A stretch of 51,234 nucleotides of DNA from Candidatus Wallbacteria bacterium (lineage in GTDB: Bacteria > Muiribacteriota > UBA6191 > JACPRK01), in assembly GCA_016213845.1 (NCBI GenBank), contig JACQZN010000045.1:1-51234 (forward strand). Direction: 5' to 3'. Positions within the stretch are counted from its first letter, which is position 1. Every line of letters begins with the position of its first letter. The notes under the pieces were generated by a model. The model searched no databases, was not told the DNA's origin, and was given only the letters and a program-made list of their open reading frames with translations. Below, in pieces: positions 1 through 8,802 of the stretch. The translations under genes and the position numbers were made by a program.

Positions 1-25
1 AAAACCCGGTACAGGTAGACGCCAC
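1..25. repeat. Arm of dispersed palindromic element, cut by window edge
   Basis: The first 25 bases are identical to the right arm of the complete palindrome at 29041-29065 (AAAACCCGG then TACAGGTAGACGCCAC). The left arm would lie outside the window. The copy ends about six bases downstream of the stop codon of the minus-strand receiver gene, so its hairpin could also shape the 3' end of that transcript. Confidence 0.8.
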
Positions 26-31
26 CGAATT

Positions 32-394
32 TCACGCGGCCGGGATCGACTGGAGCAGCTGGCGGACCTGCTCGGCAGTGAATGGCTTGTCCAGGCAGCG
101 CACCTGAGTCCGCTCGAAGAACTCCTGGGTGCTGGGATTGATCGCATCCCCGGTAGTGAAAACCAGCGACAGCCCCTCTCCCAGCTTCTGTTCGACAATG
201 GCGTCGTAGAGCTGCACGCCGTCCATCCCGGGCATCCGGATATCGCTGATCATCAGCTGGAATCCCCCCGAGCGCACGGCCTCCAAGGCCGCGATGCCGT
301 CGTTCACCACCCGCACGGTGTGTCCCAGCCGTTCGATGAGCCGCCCGAGGAAGTTGGCAACGTCCGCCTCGTCATCCACTATGAGAACTCGCAT
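32..394 (-). CDS. Stand-alone response regulator receiver protein
   Basis: This 120-residue protein is one CheY-like receiver domain with no output domain. The acidic pocket (Asp7, Asp8), the phospho-acceptor Asp51 in SDIRMPG and the conserved Lys in the KPF motif near residue 103 are all present. Such proteins pass phosphoryl groups between kinases or act by protein contact. The gene is divergent from the TonB-receptor operon, which carries two histidine kinases, so it may be a phosphorylation partner of one of them; that is inference. The palindromic repeat begins just after its stop codon. The start is ATG at 394; upstream sequence in this frame has no better start. Confidence 0.9.
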   Translation of the reverse strand: MRVLIVDDEADVANFLGRLIERLGHTVRVVNDGIAALEAVRSGGFQLMISDIRMPGMDGVQLYDAIVEQKLGEGLSLVFTTGDAINPSTQEFFERTQVRCLDKPFTAEQVRQLLQSIPAA

Positions 395-480
395 GGCGCC
401 CCTCCCATTCTCGCGTCATGCCGATGATACCTCGGCCCAACGCCGGTAGCGAGTCGTTCGACGGGGCCGGGAGTGCAGTG

Positions 481-536
481 CGTACCACTCGACTTGCCCC
501 AATTCTCGTGAGAATTGGGGCAAGTCGAGAGGTACG
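481..536. repeat. Long near-perfect hairpin, 27-bp arms, 2-nt loop
   Basis: Arms at 481-507 and 510-536 are reverse complements with one mismatch and are separated by GT. The core reads CGACTTGCCCCAATTCTC. It lies between two divergent genes and upstream of a sigma-70-like promoter, so it is not a terminator for either gene. It has the same size class as the palindrome at 29010-29067 but a different sequence. It could be an operator, a mobile palindrome or a structured 5' leader. Confidence 0.85.
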
Positions 537-568
537 GATTTCCAGCGCACCCGAACGCCACATCCAGC

Positions 569-597
569 TTGACTTCTCGGGATGGCTAGCCTAGAGT
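569..597 (+). promoter_or_regulatory. Candidate sigma-70 promoter of the TonB-receptor operon
   Basis: TTGACT at 569-574, a 17-bp spacer and TAGAGT at 592-597 give 5/6 and 4/6 matches to the -35 and -10 consensus. This would give a leader of about 35 nt before the GTG start at 639. It is a pattern match only. Confidence 0.45.
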
Positions 598-638
598 GCC
601 GGGCCTCGATTTCGGTTGTGTTTCCGAGGGAGAAGAAA

Positions 639-2666
639 GTGCACCCGAGAACTGTTTCTGCTCTTTTGTTGTTGGTGTTGTGTCTTGCATTGACGGGACT
701 GGCGCGGGCGGCGTCCGGTCCCGAGCGAGGCGCCGAGCATGCCCTGTTGGAGGATATCCCCATCGTCAGCTCCGCCGGCAGGCGGGCCGAACCCGTCGCG
801 TCGAGCCCGGGGTTCGTCTCCGTCTTGACGCGCGCAGACATCCAGGCCAGCGGCGCCCGCAACTTGCCGGAGCTCTTGCGCCGGATGCCGGGAGTCGACG
901 TCTTCTTCCACGACGGCGTCGGCTACGAGGTCTCGCTGCAGGGTCTGACGGAACATTACTCCAACAAGACGCTGTTGCTGGTCGACGGCAAGCCGTTCAC
1001 CTCCACCCTGCGCGGCTCCGACAGCTTCGACCTGGTTCCGATCGTCCTGCAGGACGTGGAGCGCGTCGAGGTCGTGCGAGGACCGGTATCGGCGCTCTAC
1101 GGCTCCAATGCCATGGCGGGGGCGATCAACATCGTCACGCGCGCCGTGGCGCCGGACGCCCCGGCGGAGTACTGGGCAACCGTAGGCAATGGCAACGAGT
1201 ACAGCCAGGGAGTGCGCGGCTCGGGCCGTGCCGGGCGCGGCCGCTACTCAGTGGTCGCGGAGCACAAGGTGGCCGGCGGCTTCGGCCCGCAGGTCGACGC
1301 CAACCTTTCGCCAGTGCCCACCCGCTTCCGCACGGACCACTTCGACAACGGGGTGGTCAAGGCCGCCTTCGAGACCGTCCTGGGCGAAAAGACCGACCTG
1401 CGGCTGGATGCGTCGGTCATCCGGCTCGGTGCGAATTCCGTCACCCTCACGTCGCCTTTCGGCGCCGACACGCTCTCGCAGGCGCTTCGCTTCTCCGCCG
1501 AGGCCAGCCGCCGCGACGGCCGCCACCTGCGCAAGCTACGCATGATTCGGGACGCCCGCCAGGTTGGCAGCGACATCGGCCCGGTCTTTTCGGCCGACGA
1601 ACGTCGCACCTCCTTTGACAATGGTTTCTTCGACCTGGAGCTCTTCGATCAGATTGACCACGGCCGTCACCAGTTCACTTTCGGAGTGGGATTCCGCCAT
1701 CTCTACTCAGAGGGCTTCCTCATCGAGCCCGACTCCCCGGATATCGATCGCGTCACGGCCTTCGCGGACTGGGCCGCCAGCCTCTCCGAGCGGCTGCGCC
1801 TGGACGTCTCCTTCCTGGCCCTGAGACAAGACGACGGCACTCCTTGCTCCAGCGCTCGACTGGCGGCCCGCTACGACGTCACCGACCGGGACACCATGAG
1901 ATTCGGCCTCGGCAGCTCCTTCCGAGCTCCGGACCCTCTGCCGCTCTTCTTCCACCGCGTCACGGCCATAGGCACCGCGACCGCTGCTCCGCCCCTTCTC
2001 GGGCCCAACCCGGGCCTGCAGGACGAGGAGGCTGCCACCTACCAGGCCAGCCTGGAGCACCGGGACTCGCGCGGCCGATTCACGCTGGAGACGGCCCTGA
2101 CCCGGTTGACAGACTTGATCGATCGGCGCGCCGTTGGGCCAGCGTCGCTCACCTTCCCGAGCGGCCTGGTCGTGCCGACCATGCGCAGGCTCTTCGTCAA
2201 CATCCAGGAGCCAATGCAGTCACACACGGTCATCGCCGCCGCCGAGCGGCGGCTCTCCGCAAGGACGGGCCTGACCTTTCGGATGACGCACCAGGAAGTG
2301 GAGGACAGCCGCGGCAACTCGCCGGCCCTCTTCGCCGCCCCGGCCAGGAAGTACGGCCTGGGTCTCCGCCAGAGCGTCGGCAAGGGCGACGTCCTCGATC
2401 TCGACCTTCGCCGCGTCTCCTCGTACTCGACGGCCGAGTCCGACCAGTCGATCCTGGCACCTCGCAGGGTTCCAGCTTACGACGTGCTTGACCTGGCCTA
2501 CTCGCGAGTTTTCGAGCCCGACCGGCGCCTCACGTTGGCGATCAACAACGTCTTCGATGAGCGCCACGTCGAGTTCCTCGGCGCAGTCAACGCCTTCGGG
2601 GCCGACGCGGGCAGCGGCCTGGCCCTGGAGCGACGCGTCACCCTGATGTACCAGGCAACCTTCTAA
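639..2666 (+). CDS. TonB-dependent outer-membrane receptor
   Basis: This 675-residue protein has a cleavable signal peptide (VHPRTVSALLLLVLCLALTG...ARA), a plug domain at roughly residues 35-165 and a C-terminal 22-strand-type beta-barrel. The plug ends with the diagnostic VRGPVSALYGSNAMAGAINI stretch. GTG at 639 is preferred over an in-frame ATG at 582 because a GAGGGAGAAG ribosome site precedes it and the signal peptide then starts correctly. TonB receptors import scarce ligands such as siderophores, cobalamin, metals or glycans; the ligand cannot be read from sequence. The stop overlaps the next gene's start (TAATG), and the following genes are a binding protein and two kinases, so the receptor may feed a sensory pathway. 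Confidence 0.93.
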   Translation: MHPRTVSALLLLVLCLALTGLARAASGPERGAEHALLEDIPIVSSAGRRAEPVASSPGFVSVLTRADIQASGARNLPELLRRMPGVDVFFHDGVGYEVSLQGLTEHYSNKTLLLVDGKPFTSTLRGSDSFDLVPIVLQDVERVEVVRGPVSALYGSNAMAGAINIVTRAVAPDAPAEYWATVGNGNEYSQGVRGSGRAGRGRYSVVAEHKVAGGFGPQVDANLSPVPTRFRTDHFDNGVVKAAFETVLGEKTDLRLDASVIRLGANSVTLTSPFGADTLSQALRFSAEASRRDGRHLRKLRMIRDARQVGSDIGPVFSADERRTSFDNGFFDLELFDQIDHGRHQFTFGVGFRHLYSEGFLIEPDSPDIDRVTAFADWAASLSERLRLDVSFLALRQDDGTPCSSARLAARYDVTDRDTMRFGLGSSFRAPDPLPLFFHRVTAIGTATAAPPLLGPNPGLQDEEAATYQASLEHRDSRGRFTLETALTRLTDLIDRRAVGPASLTFPSGLVVPTMRRLFVNIQEPMQSHTVIAAAERRLSARTGLTFRMTHQEVEDSRGNSPALFAAPARKYGLGLRQSVGKGDVLDLDLRRVSSYSTAESDQSILAPRRVPAYDVLDLAYSRVFEPDRRLTLAINNVFDERHVEFLGAVNAFGADAGSGLALERRVTLMYQATF

Positions 2667-3592
2667 TGGCGCGTTCCCTCCCACTTGAAGCGCTCTGCGC
2701 CTGCCTGCTGATCATCGCAGGCAGCGCGTTCGCCGAGCCGGCAGTGCTCTTCGTCGGCGAGGAGGAAGCCCCGAAGTTCAGGGAGTTCGGAACTCAGATT
2801 CGCTCGGCGCTGAGGCGTGCGGGCAATCCTGAGATCCTCTCGTGGCCTCTGGACCAAGCGATGGGTCGACGTGGCCCCCTCCCCGAAAGCCTGCATCTGA
2901 TCGTGGCGCTTGGTACCCATCCAGCCCGCTGGGCCCGGGACAACAGCGGAGGTCTACCCGTTGTCTTCGGCATGGTGCTCAACCCCCAGCCCGACCTTGT
3001 GGAGTCACTGGAGCGACCGCCTCCTGGAATCACAGGCGCGTGTCTCAACCTCCCGGCCGAGCCGATCGTAACAGTGCTCCGCAAGCTGTTGCCGCGCGTC
3101 CGACGCATCGGCGTGCTCCACACTTCGCGCGAGACCTTGGAGCCTGTCCGGGAAATCGAGGCCGTAGCGGCTAGCGTGGGACTGGCCTGCCGGGCAGTAA
3201 CCGTCGACTCGCCCAGCGGCATCGAGCCCGCCCTGCGTGAGCTGCTTCCGGCCATAGACTTGATCTGGGCGCTGGCCGACTCCAAGGTCTTCACGCCCGC
3301 GGGCGCGCGCGTCGTCCTGGAGCGGGCGATGGCTGCGCGCGTGCCGGTCCTGGGATACTCGAAGCCGATGGCGACTGCCGGGGCGCTGCTGGCGGTCTAT
3401 CCCGACTTCGCCGAATCGGCGCACCAGGCCGGCGAGCTGGCAGCCGGAGCCCTCCAGAAGGGCGTGGCCACTGTCCGCCCCATCGCTCGCCCGACGAGAC
3501 CAGTCGTTGCCGTCAACCGCCGGGTCCTGGATCTGCTGGGGCTGAGCCTGTCGGAGGAGGCCTCTTCGCTGGTCCAGGAGTGGATCCAGTGA
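2666..3592 (+). CDS. Periplasmic ABC-type substrate-binding protein (ABC_sub_bind family)
   Basis: The 308-residue protein begins with a signal peptide ending near ...GSAFA and has the two-lobed layout of the ABC_sub_bind family. IVALGTHPA and LPVVFGMVLNPQ lie in the first lobe, and RRIGVLHTSRETLEP and VPVLGYSKPMATAGAL lie in the second. No permease or ATPase gene is nearby. With a TonB receptor upstream and a membrane histidine kinase overlapping downstream, a role as ligand-sensing partner of the kinase is at least as likely as transport; this is inference. It is translationally coupled on both sides (TAATG upstream, GTGA downstream). Confidence 0.85.
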   Translation: MARSLPLEALCACLLIIAGSAFAEPAVLFVGEEEAPKFREFGTQIRSALRRAGNPEILSWPLDQAMGRRGPLPESLHLIVALGTHPARWARDNSGGLPVVFGMVLNPQPDLVESLERPPPGITGACLNLPAEPIVTVLRKLLPRVRRIGVLHTSRETLEPVREIEAVAASVGLACRAVTVDSPSGIEPALRELLPAIDLIWALADSKVFTPAGARVVLERAMAARVPVLGYSKPMATAGALLAVYPDFAESAHQAGELAAGALQKGVATVRPIARPTRPVVAVNRRVLDLLGLSLSEEASSLVQEWIQ

Positions 3593-5493
3593 CCGAGTCT
3601 CGGCTCTGGCATCGACTGCAGCTCCTCGGACTGGAAGGGCGCGCCGTGCTGGCCGCATCTTCGATCCTGGTTGTTGTCGTGGGGATCCTGGTCACGATGG
3701 GCTACGCCCAGGCCACTTATCTGCTTCGGCGAGTGACCGAGGCCCGGCTCGAAAGCCTGGGGCGGACGCTGGCGGATACGCTCGATTTCGCCGTGTTCGT
3801 TGGCAACCGAGATGCCATCGACCAGACGATATCCAAGCTGATGGCGCACGACCCCCTCGTCTACTGCGTTGTCGAGGACTCGCACGGCAAGCTCCTCTTG
3901 CACAAGAGATCCCCTCGGTACTTCGGTCCCATGCCCGAGAGCTGTACGGCGCCGCCCCGGTTTTCGGCCACGATCCTGGAGCGCATCGACGTCGTGACGT
4001 CGCCCGCCCTGGACGATCCGGAGGACGCCGTGCTCGCCGAGGTCCCCAGGCAGCAGGGGGCGAAGCCCATCGGCCGGATCCGGCTCGGCCTGTCCTGCGA
4101 GGACCTTCAATCCGAGGTCGAGCATGCTCGGTTCCGGGCGGCCGGCACGGCGCTCTGGATCGTGGCGCTGGTCTTCCTGTTGACCCGAATGCTGATGCGG
4201 CGGCTGACGTCGCCGCTCCGGGAGATGGAGCAGTTCGCCGAGCAAGTTGCGGCCGGGGACCTCTCCCTGGCGGCCCCGACCGTGGGTGCCGGCGAGATTG
4301 GTTCGCTGGCGAACTCGCTGGACCGGATGGTCCACTCGTTGGCTGCGAGCCGCGAAGAGATCGCCCGGTACAACCGCGAGCTCGAGGACAAAGTCCGCGA
4401 TCGCACCCGGGAGCTGGAGCAAGCCCACGATTTCACGTGCCGCGTTCTCGACGAAATCCCCCTCGGTCTGGTCGTTACCGGCGCCGATCACGTCGTGCAG
4501 TACCACAACCCAGCGTTCGAGGAGCTCTTTGGAAAAACCGGGCCGCGCCTGCTGGAGGGCATCGAGGGCGTGATCGAACCTTCCATCAGCGCCATCAGGG
4601 CGTGGCCGTTGGTGGAGGGCCAGGGCGTCGATAGCCTGCCACTGGAAGCCATGTGGGCCCCCAGAGATGGGAGCGCGATGGTGCTGGAGGTGCGGCGCGC
4701 CACCATCATGCCCGACCCCTCGACCTCCCACGTCTGGATCTTCCATGACGTCACGGATCAACGCGAGATCCACCGCAAGGTCGCTCAGGCCGGGCGCCTC
4801 GCCGCCCTTGGCGAGCTGGCAGCCGGCGTCGCCCACGAAGTGAACAACCCGGCCGACGGAATCCTGGGAATTTCCCGCATCGTCCGGCAACGCTCCGAGA
4901 GTGATGAGCGTCTCGTGAAGGACATGCGAATGGTGGAGGACTGCGCCCGAAGGATTTCCGCAATTGCCCAGAACCTGCTACTCTTCTCCCGCCAGGAGCA
5001 GACGCAGTTCCAGCCCCAGGGAATCGTCGAAGGCATTCGACGAACCGTCTCACTGATCCAGCGCCAGCTCGAGCTCAGGCGCCAGGTGACGGTGGAGTGC
5101 TATCTGCCCCCCGACCTGCCGCAGGTGCGCGTGAGAGGGAACCAGCTGGAACAGATCTGGCTCAATTTGATGAACAACTCGGCCCAGGCCCTCGATGAGC
5201 TTCCGCCCGATCGCCCGCGCCGAATTCACGTGTCGGCCCGCGCCGTCGACGACGGTACTGCCATCGAGGTCGTTGTCGCCGACACGGGCCCCGGTATTCC
5301 TCCGGCCCTCCTGGACCGCATCTTCGAGCCCTTCTTCACAACGAAGGGCCGTCTCAAGGGCACCGGACTGGGCCTGTCCATCAGCTACGGCATCGCCCGC
5401 GATCACGGCGGCGACATAACGGTCCGCTCCGTGCAAGACGAGGGGACCACGTTCGTCGTCCGGTTGCCAGCCGCCCCGGTAGAGGCTTCATGA
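3589..5493 (+). CDS. Membrane sensor histidine kinase (HAMP-PAS-HisKA-HATPase)
   Basis: This is a 634-residue kinase. It has TM1 at about residues 18-40, an extracytoplasmic sensor of ~140 residues (ESLGRTLADTLDFAVFVGNR), TM2 near 185-203, HAMP, a short coiled coil, PAS at about 283-390, the HisKA motif AAGVAHEVNNP with His416, and a HATPase domain with N (NLMNNSAQAL), G1 (DTGPGIP), F (FEPFFTTK) and G2 (GTGLGLS) boxes. GTG at 3589 is chosen because AGGAG lies 8 bp upstream and it overlaps the previous stop as GTGA; an in-frame GTG at 3580 is possible. It probably senses the neighbouring binding protein and signals to a receiver such as the next gene product. Confidence 0.93.
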   Translation: MTESRLWHRLQLLGLEGRAVLAASSILVVVVGILVTMGYAQATYLLRRVTEARLESLGRTLADTLDFAVFVGNRDAIDQTISKLMAHDPLVYCVVEDSHGKLLLHKRSPRYFGPMPESCTAPPRFSATILERIDVVTSPALDDPEDAVLAEVPRQQGAKPIGRIRLGLSCEDLQSEVEHARFRAAGTALWIVALVFLLTRMLMRRLTSPLREMEQFAEQVAAGDLSLAAPTVGAGEIGSLANSLDRMVHSLAASREEIARYNRELEDKVRDRTRELEQAHDFTCRVLDEIPLGLVVTGADHVVQYHNPAFEELFGKTGPRLLEGIEGVIEPSISAIRAWPLVEGQGVDSLPLEAMWAPRDGSAMVLEVRRATIMPDPSTSHVWIFHDVTDQREIHRKVAQAGRLAALGELAAGVAHEVNNPADGILGISRIVRQRSESDERLVKDMRMVEDCARRISAIAQNLLLFSRQEQTQFQPQGIVEGIRRTVSLIQRQLELRRQVTVECYLPPDLPQVRVRGNQLEQIWLNLMNNSAQALDELPPDRPRRIHVSARAVDDGTAIEVVVADTGPGIPPALLDRIFEPFFTTKGRLKGTGLGLSISYGIARDHGGDITVRSVQDEGTTFVVRLPAAPVEAS

Positions 5494-7070
5494 CGGAACC
5501 GAAGCCAAAAGTCCTGGTCGTAGACGACGAGCCCGCGCTTCTCGTGGCCCTGCAAGACCTCTTCACACTGGAGGGCTACGAGGTCACGGCCTGCCTGGAA
5601 CCCCGACAGGCCATGACGGCTCTGGGCCAGGTCGAGTACGACTGTGTCGTCACAGACCTGCTGATGCCGGGAATCAGCGGCCTGGAGATCGTCCGCACCA
5701 CTCACCAGCGGTGGCCGGAGACGGGTATCGTCGTCATCACAGGGGCTCCCGAGCTGACCACGGCAATCGAGGCGATGCAGTGCGGCGCCAGCGACTACGT
5801 CATCAAGCCGGTCTTCGAGCGCGGCGTGGAGTTCGTGGTGCGCCGCGTGATCGAACAGACGGCAATGCGGCGAGCCATCCGCCGCAAGAACGAGGAGCTC
5901 TCCCTGCTACTGGAGGCAAGCCGCAGGTTCGGCCTGGCCGAGGATCTCCAGGAGGTGGCCGAGGCCAACGAGGGCTTCGAGCGGAGGCTGCAAGCGCTGG
6001 GCGAGCCCGAGGACTGCCGGACCACTTTGTCCAACATGGCAGCCCAGACTCGCGAGCGCGTCATGACGCGCCGGTTGCGCGAGCAGGCACGCCTGGGGGC
6101 GCTGCTGGAATCGCACCCCGACGGCATCGTCGTGCTCGACGAGAGCGGAGAGCTGCTGGTCGTGAGCTCCAGGGCCCGGGAGCTGTTGGGCAACGAGCTC
6201 GCAGGCAAGTCGTCCCCGGCGATGGCGCGGCTGCGCGAGATCTCGCGGGGCGGCGGCGCCGGCGAATTCCGGAGCCCGGCCGACCCGGCCCGGCTGCTCC
6301 AGGTGCGCACGGCGCACGTCATGGACGGCGACAGACCAGCCGGCATGATCGCCACGCTGGCCGACGTCACCGAGAACCGCGATCGAGAGCTCCAGGCCTT
6401 TACGAGCGCGCGGCTGTCGGCAATCGGTGAGATTGTGGCCGGGGTCTGCCACGAGCTGAACAACCCGCTCGCCATCATCATCGGCCTCTCCGAGGAGCTG
6501 ATCTCGGACGCTCCCCATCCCTGGTCCGACCGCAGCCGGCGCATCCTGGAGTCGGCCTCCCGATGCGCCGAGTTCGTGCGCAAGCTGGTCCCGATCGTGC
6601 GCCGCGCGCGCGAGGCGCCGTCGGCCCTCGACCTGCCTCATCTGCTGCGCGCCGTCCTGGGCGTGCTCAACGGCCAGCTCGTGCAGCACGGCATCGAGAC
6701 GGACCTGGACCTGCAGCCGGTCCAGCGGGTCCACGGTCTGGCCAGCGAGCTCAACGAGGCCATGCTCGCCCTGCTCCTCAACGCCATCGACGCGATGCCC
6801 AGGGGCGGCAAGCTCTCCGTCGCCACCCGCCCCGACGGCGACGGTCACGTCACCCTGGAAATCAGAGATACCGGCGAAGGAATCGCCGAGTCGGCCCGCG
6901 GCCGCATCTTCGATCCCTTCTTCACGACCAAGGCCGGGACCCGCGCTACCGGCCTGGGCCTGACCGTCGTCCACTCGGTCTGCACCCGGATGGGCGCCGC
7001 GATCTCGGTCGACAGCACCCCCGGCAACGGAACTCGCTTCCTGCTTCGCTTCCCCGCCGTCCACTCCTGA
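5490..7070 (+). CDS. Receiver-PAS-histidine kinase hybrid
   Basis: The 526-residue soluble protein starts with a receiver domain (residues ~5-120; Asp56 in VTDLLMPGISG, Lys in VIKPVFERG). A helical linker, a PAS-like region at about 205-300, a HisKA box AGVCHELNNP with His321 and a C-terminal HATPase (DTGEGIAES, FDPFFTTKA, GLGLTVVHS) follow. The inverted order, receiver first, suggests that phosphorylation by the upstream kinase controls this kinase. The ATG overlaps the previous stop as ATGA. No DNA-binding output is encoded in this operon, so the final target lies elsewhere; the stand-alone receiver at 32-394 is one candidate. Confidence 0.92.
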   Translation: MTEPKPKVLVVDDEPALLVALQDLFTLEGYEVTACLEPRQAMTALGQVEYDCVVTDLLMPGISGLEIVRTTHQRWPETGIVVITGAPELTTAIEAMQCGASDYVIKPVFERGVEFVVRRVIEQTAMRRAIRRKNEELSLLLEASRRFGLAEDLQEVAEANEGFERRLQALGEPEDCRTTLSNMAAQTRERVMTRRLREQARLGALLESHPDGIVVLDESGELLVVSSRARELLGNELAGKSSPAMARLREISRGGGAGEFRSPADPARLLQVRTAHVMDGDRPAGMIATLADVTENRDRELQAFTSARLSAIGEIVAGVCHELNNPLAIIIGLSEELISDAPHPWSDRSRRILESASRCAEFVRKLVPIVRRAREAPSALDLPHLLRAVLGVLNGQLVQHGIETDLDLQPVQRVHGLASELNEAMLALLLNAIDAMPRGGKLSVATRPDGDGHVTLEIRDTGEGIAESARGRIFDPFFTTKAGTRATGLGLTVVHSVCTRMGAAISVDSTPGNGTRFLLRFPAVHS

Positions 7071-7091
7071 ATCGCACAATCTGTGCGATTC
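7069..7091. repeat. 10-bp inverted repeat after the kinase stop codon
   Basis: GAATCGCACA and TGTGCGATTC are perfect reverse complements around a 3-nt loop and start at the stop codon of the hybrid kinase. No T-tract follows, so it is either a weak terminator or processing hairpin, or an operator for the downstream cytochrome operon. Confidence 0.6.
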
Positions 7092-7177
7092 GACGCTCGA
7101 TCCTGTCGATAGATGGGATGGAAAGGCAGGCAGGGACTGCAGGTCGACGCTTGCCTCGCCGAAAGTGAGGCCAGCCT

Positions 7178-7630
7178 CTGGTCATCCCCCACAAGCTCGC
7201 GGCTGCCGCGCTCGCGCTCCTGGCGATCGCTGGGCTGGGCTGCGCGGATCTCGAGACGCCGCTGGGTCCGATCGTACGGCCCCAGTCCGCGCCGCGCATC
7301 GTCGCCATCGAGCCGCGGACCGTGACGCGCGGCGTCGCTTCCACGCTGGTGGTGAGCGGAACCGGCTTTCTACCCGAACTGACGGCCTTCGTCGGGACGG
7401 CCGCCCGCGAAACGCCGGAATTCCCGGCGACCGAGGTCCGGCCCGTGGAGTTCGTCGCTTCGACGCGGGCCGTGCTGCACCTGCCGTCAAACCTGCCGGC
7501 AGGCCGGCTCGACGTCACCCTCATCAATCCGGACGACGGTCTGGCCCGCTTGACGCGCGGACTGACCGTGGTCGTCCCCGTCGTGAAGGCTCCCCAGGGG
7601 GAGGTGCACTTTGAAGCTCCGAACCGGTAG
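7178..7630 (+). CDS. Putative IPT/TIG-domain lipoprotein, probable CTG start
   Basis: Read from CTG at 7178, the 150-residue product begins LVIPHKLAAAALALLAIAGL and then has a lipobox cysteine (GLGC). It is followed by one immunoglobulin-like IPT/TIG domain (RIVAIEPRTVTRGVASTLVV, SGTGF, INPDDG). The reading frame is closed by TGA at 7166-7168, and no ATG, GTG or TTG precedes the signal peptide. GAGG at 7167-7170 lies 7 bp before the CTG. Starting at GTG 7322 would delete the signal and the domain's first strand. It overlaps the cytochrome gene by 20 bp and probably decorates the outer membrane beside the electron conduit. A sequencing error hiding a normal start cannot be excluded. Confidence 0.7.
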   Translation: MVIPHKLAAAALALLAIAGLGCADLETPLGPIVRPQSAPRIVAIEPRTVTRGVASTLVVSGTGFLPELTAFVGTAARETPEFPATEVRPVEFVASTRAVLHLPSNLPAGRLDVTLINPDDGLARLTRGLTVVVPVVKAPQGEVHFEAPNR

Positions 7631-8798
7631 ATTCGGCCTGTCCGGCGCGCTCATCTCGGCGGCAATGGCCGCGGGCGGGGTAACGCTGCTCTTCGGCGTA
7701 TCGCAGGAGGAGATGGCGCGCTACGGGTTCGGAGCCGAGGTCGCGCGCACGGCAGCGACCCAGCCCCAGGGGCCGGCCCAACCTCAACGGCGGCGCATCC
7801 CGCCCCCCCCTATCCTGCCTCGGCGGACCGACCTACCGGCGGGACTGGTCCCGGCGCCGACACGCCCGACGTCCCGGATTCTCTTGAAGCCGCGCGGCAC
7901 GCCCCGCCCCGAGCCACCGGCAAGCATCCCCCCGCGGCCCACGCTGGACGAGGCGCTGCGCGAGATCTTCCCCGATCAGGTCACCGCCCGCTACGCAGGC
8001 GACGCGGCTTGCCTCGACTGCCACGGCGAGAAGGGCCACGATCAGCCGCACTCGCTCTACGGCCTCATCAAGAACAACAAGAGCGTCGAACCCGACCGCA
8101 GAAGCTGCGAAGGCTGCCACGGTCCTGGCAGCGAGCACGTCGCCAACTTCGGCCCGATCGTCAACCCGGCGAAGCTCGATCACCTCGCCGTCAGCCGGCT
8201 CTGCCTATCGTGCCACGAGGACCAGCGGCTGGTGAGGCGGATGGAGTGGCACATCACGGGCCACCAGGAGGCCTTCGTCAGCTGCACGACATGTCACAGC
8301 GTCCACAAGCCGAAGGCCAACCCTTCGCTGCGCGACGAGCCGGACCGCCTCTGCCTGAAGTGCCACCAGGACCAGTGGGCCAAGTTCCAGCTCCGCTCCC
8401 GGCACCCGCTCAAGCGGGAAGGCTCCGACGCGCTCTCCTCACAGCGCGAGGGAAAGGTCCGCTGCATCGACTGCCACCAGCCGTACTCCACGCGCAATGG
8501 CGCCGACCTCACGCGACGCGGAGGCAAGGAGCTCTGCACCAAGTGCCACGCGGAGACGCGCGGTCCGTTCCTGTTCGAGCACGACAGCGTCAGCGGCGAC
8601 CTGACCCACCAGTGCACGACATGCCACGCCCCGCACGGCTCTCCCAACCGTGACTTGCTGATCGTGCAGGGGCGTGGACTCTGCCTGCGATGCCACACCG
8701 ACCGCGTCTCTCACCGGCCGGGCCCGAGCTGTTACAACGCGCAATGTCATCGCGACCTCCACGGTTCCAACCTCAACCAGCTCTTCCTGCCGAGGTGA
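7611..8798 (+). CDS. Decaheme c-type cytochrome, MtrA/DmsE family
   Basis: The 395-residue exported protein has nine CXXCH heme sites (CLDCH, CEGCH, CLSCH, CTTCH, CLKCH, CIDCH, CTKCH, CTTCH, CLRCH) between residue 134 and about 362. A final CX4CH (CYNAQCH) at residue 374 makes ten. The C-terminal CTTCHAPHGSPNRDLL block is typical of DmsE/MtrA cytochromes. TTG at 7611 is supported by GGGGGAGG 6 bp upstream. After the N-terminal signal there is a ~90-residue proline/arginine-rich stretch before the first heme, longer than in MtrA. Family members are periplasmic electron carriers inserted into an outer-membrane porin, and the next gene is such a barrel. Direction of electron flow and substrate are unknown. 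Confidence 0.93.
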   Translation: MKLRTGRFGLSGALISAAMAAGGVTLLFGVSQEEMARYGFGAEVARTAATQPQGPAQPQRRRIPPPPILPRRTDLPAGLVPAPTRPTSRILLKPRGTPRPEPPASIPPRPTLDEALREIFPDQVTARYAGDAACLDCHGEKGHDQPHSLYGLIKNNKSVEPDRRSCEGCHGPGSEHVANFGPIVNPAKLDHLAVSRLCLSCHEDQRLVRRMEWHITGHQEAFVSCTTCHSVHKPKANPSLRDEPDRLCLKCHQDQWAKFQLRSRHPLKREGSDALSSQREGKVRCIDCHQPYSTRNGADLTRRGGKELCTKCHAETRGPFLFEHDSVSGDLTHQCTTCHAPHGSPNRDLLIVQGRGLCLRCHTDRVSHRPGPSCYNAQCHRDLHGSNLNQLFLPR

Positions 8799-8802
8799 GG
8801 CG

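Noticed and set aside
7092..7177. Cyclic-di-GMP riboswitch before the cytochrome operon
   Set aside because: The leader has some pairing potential but lacks the GEMM core motifs.
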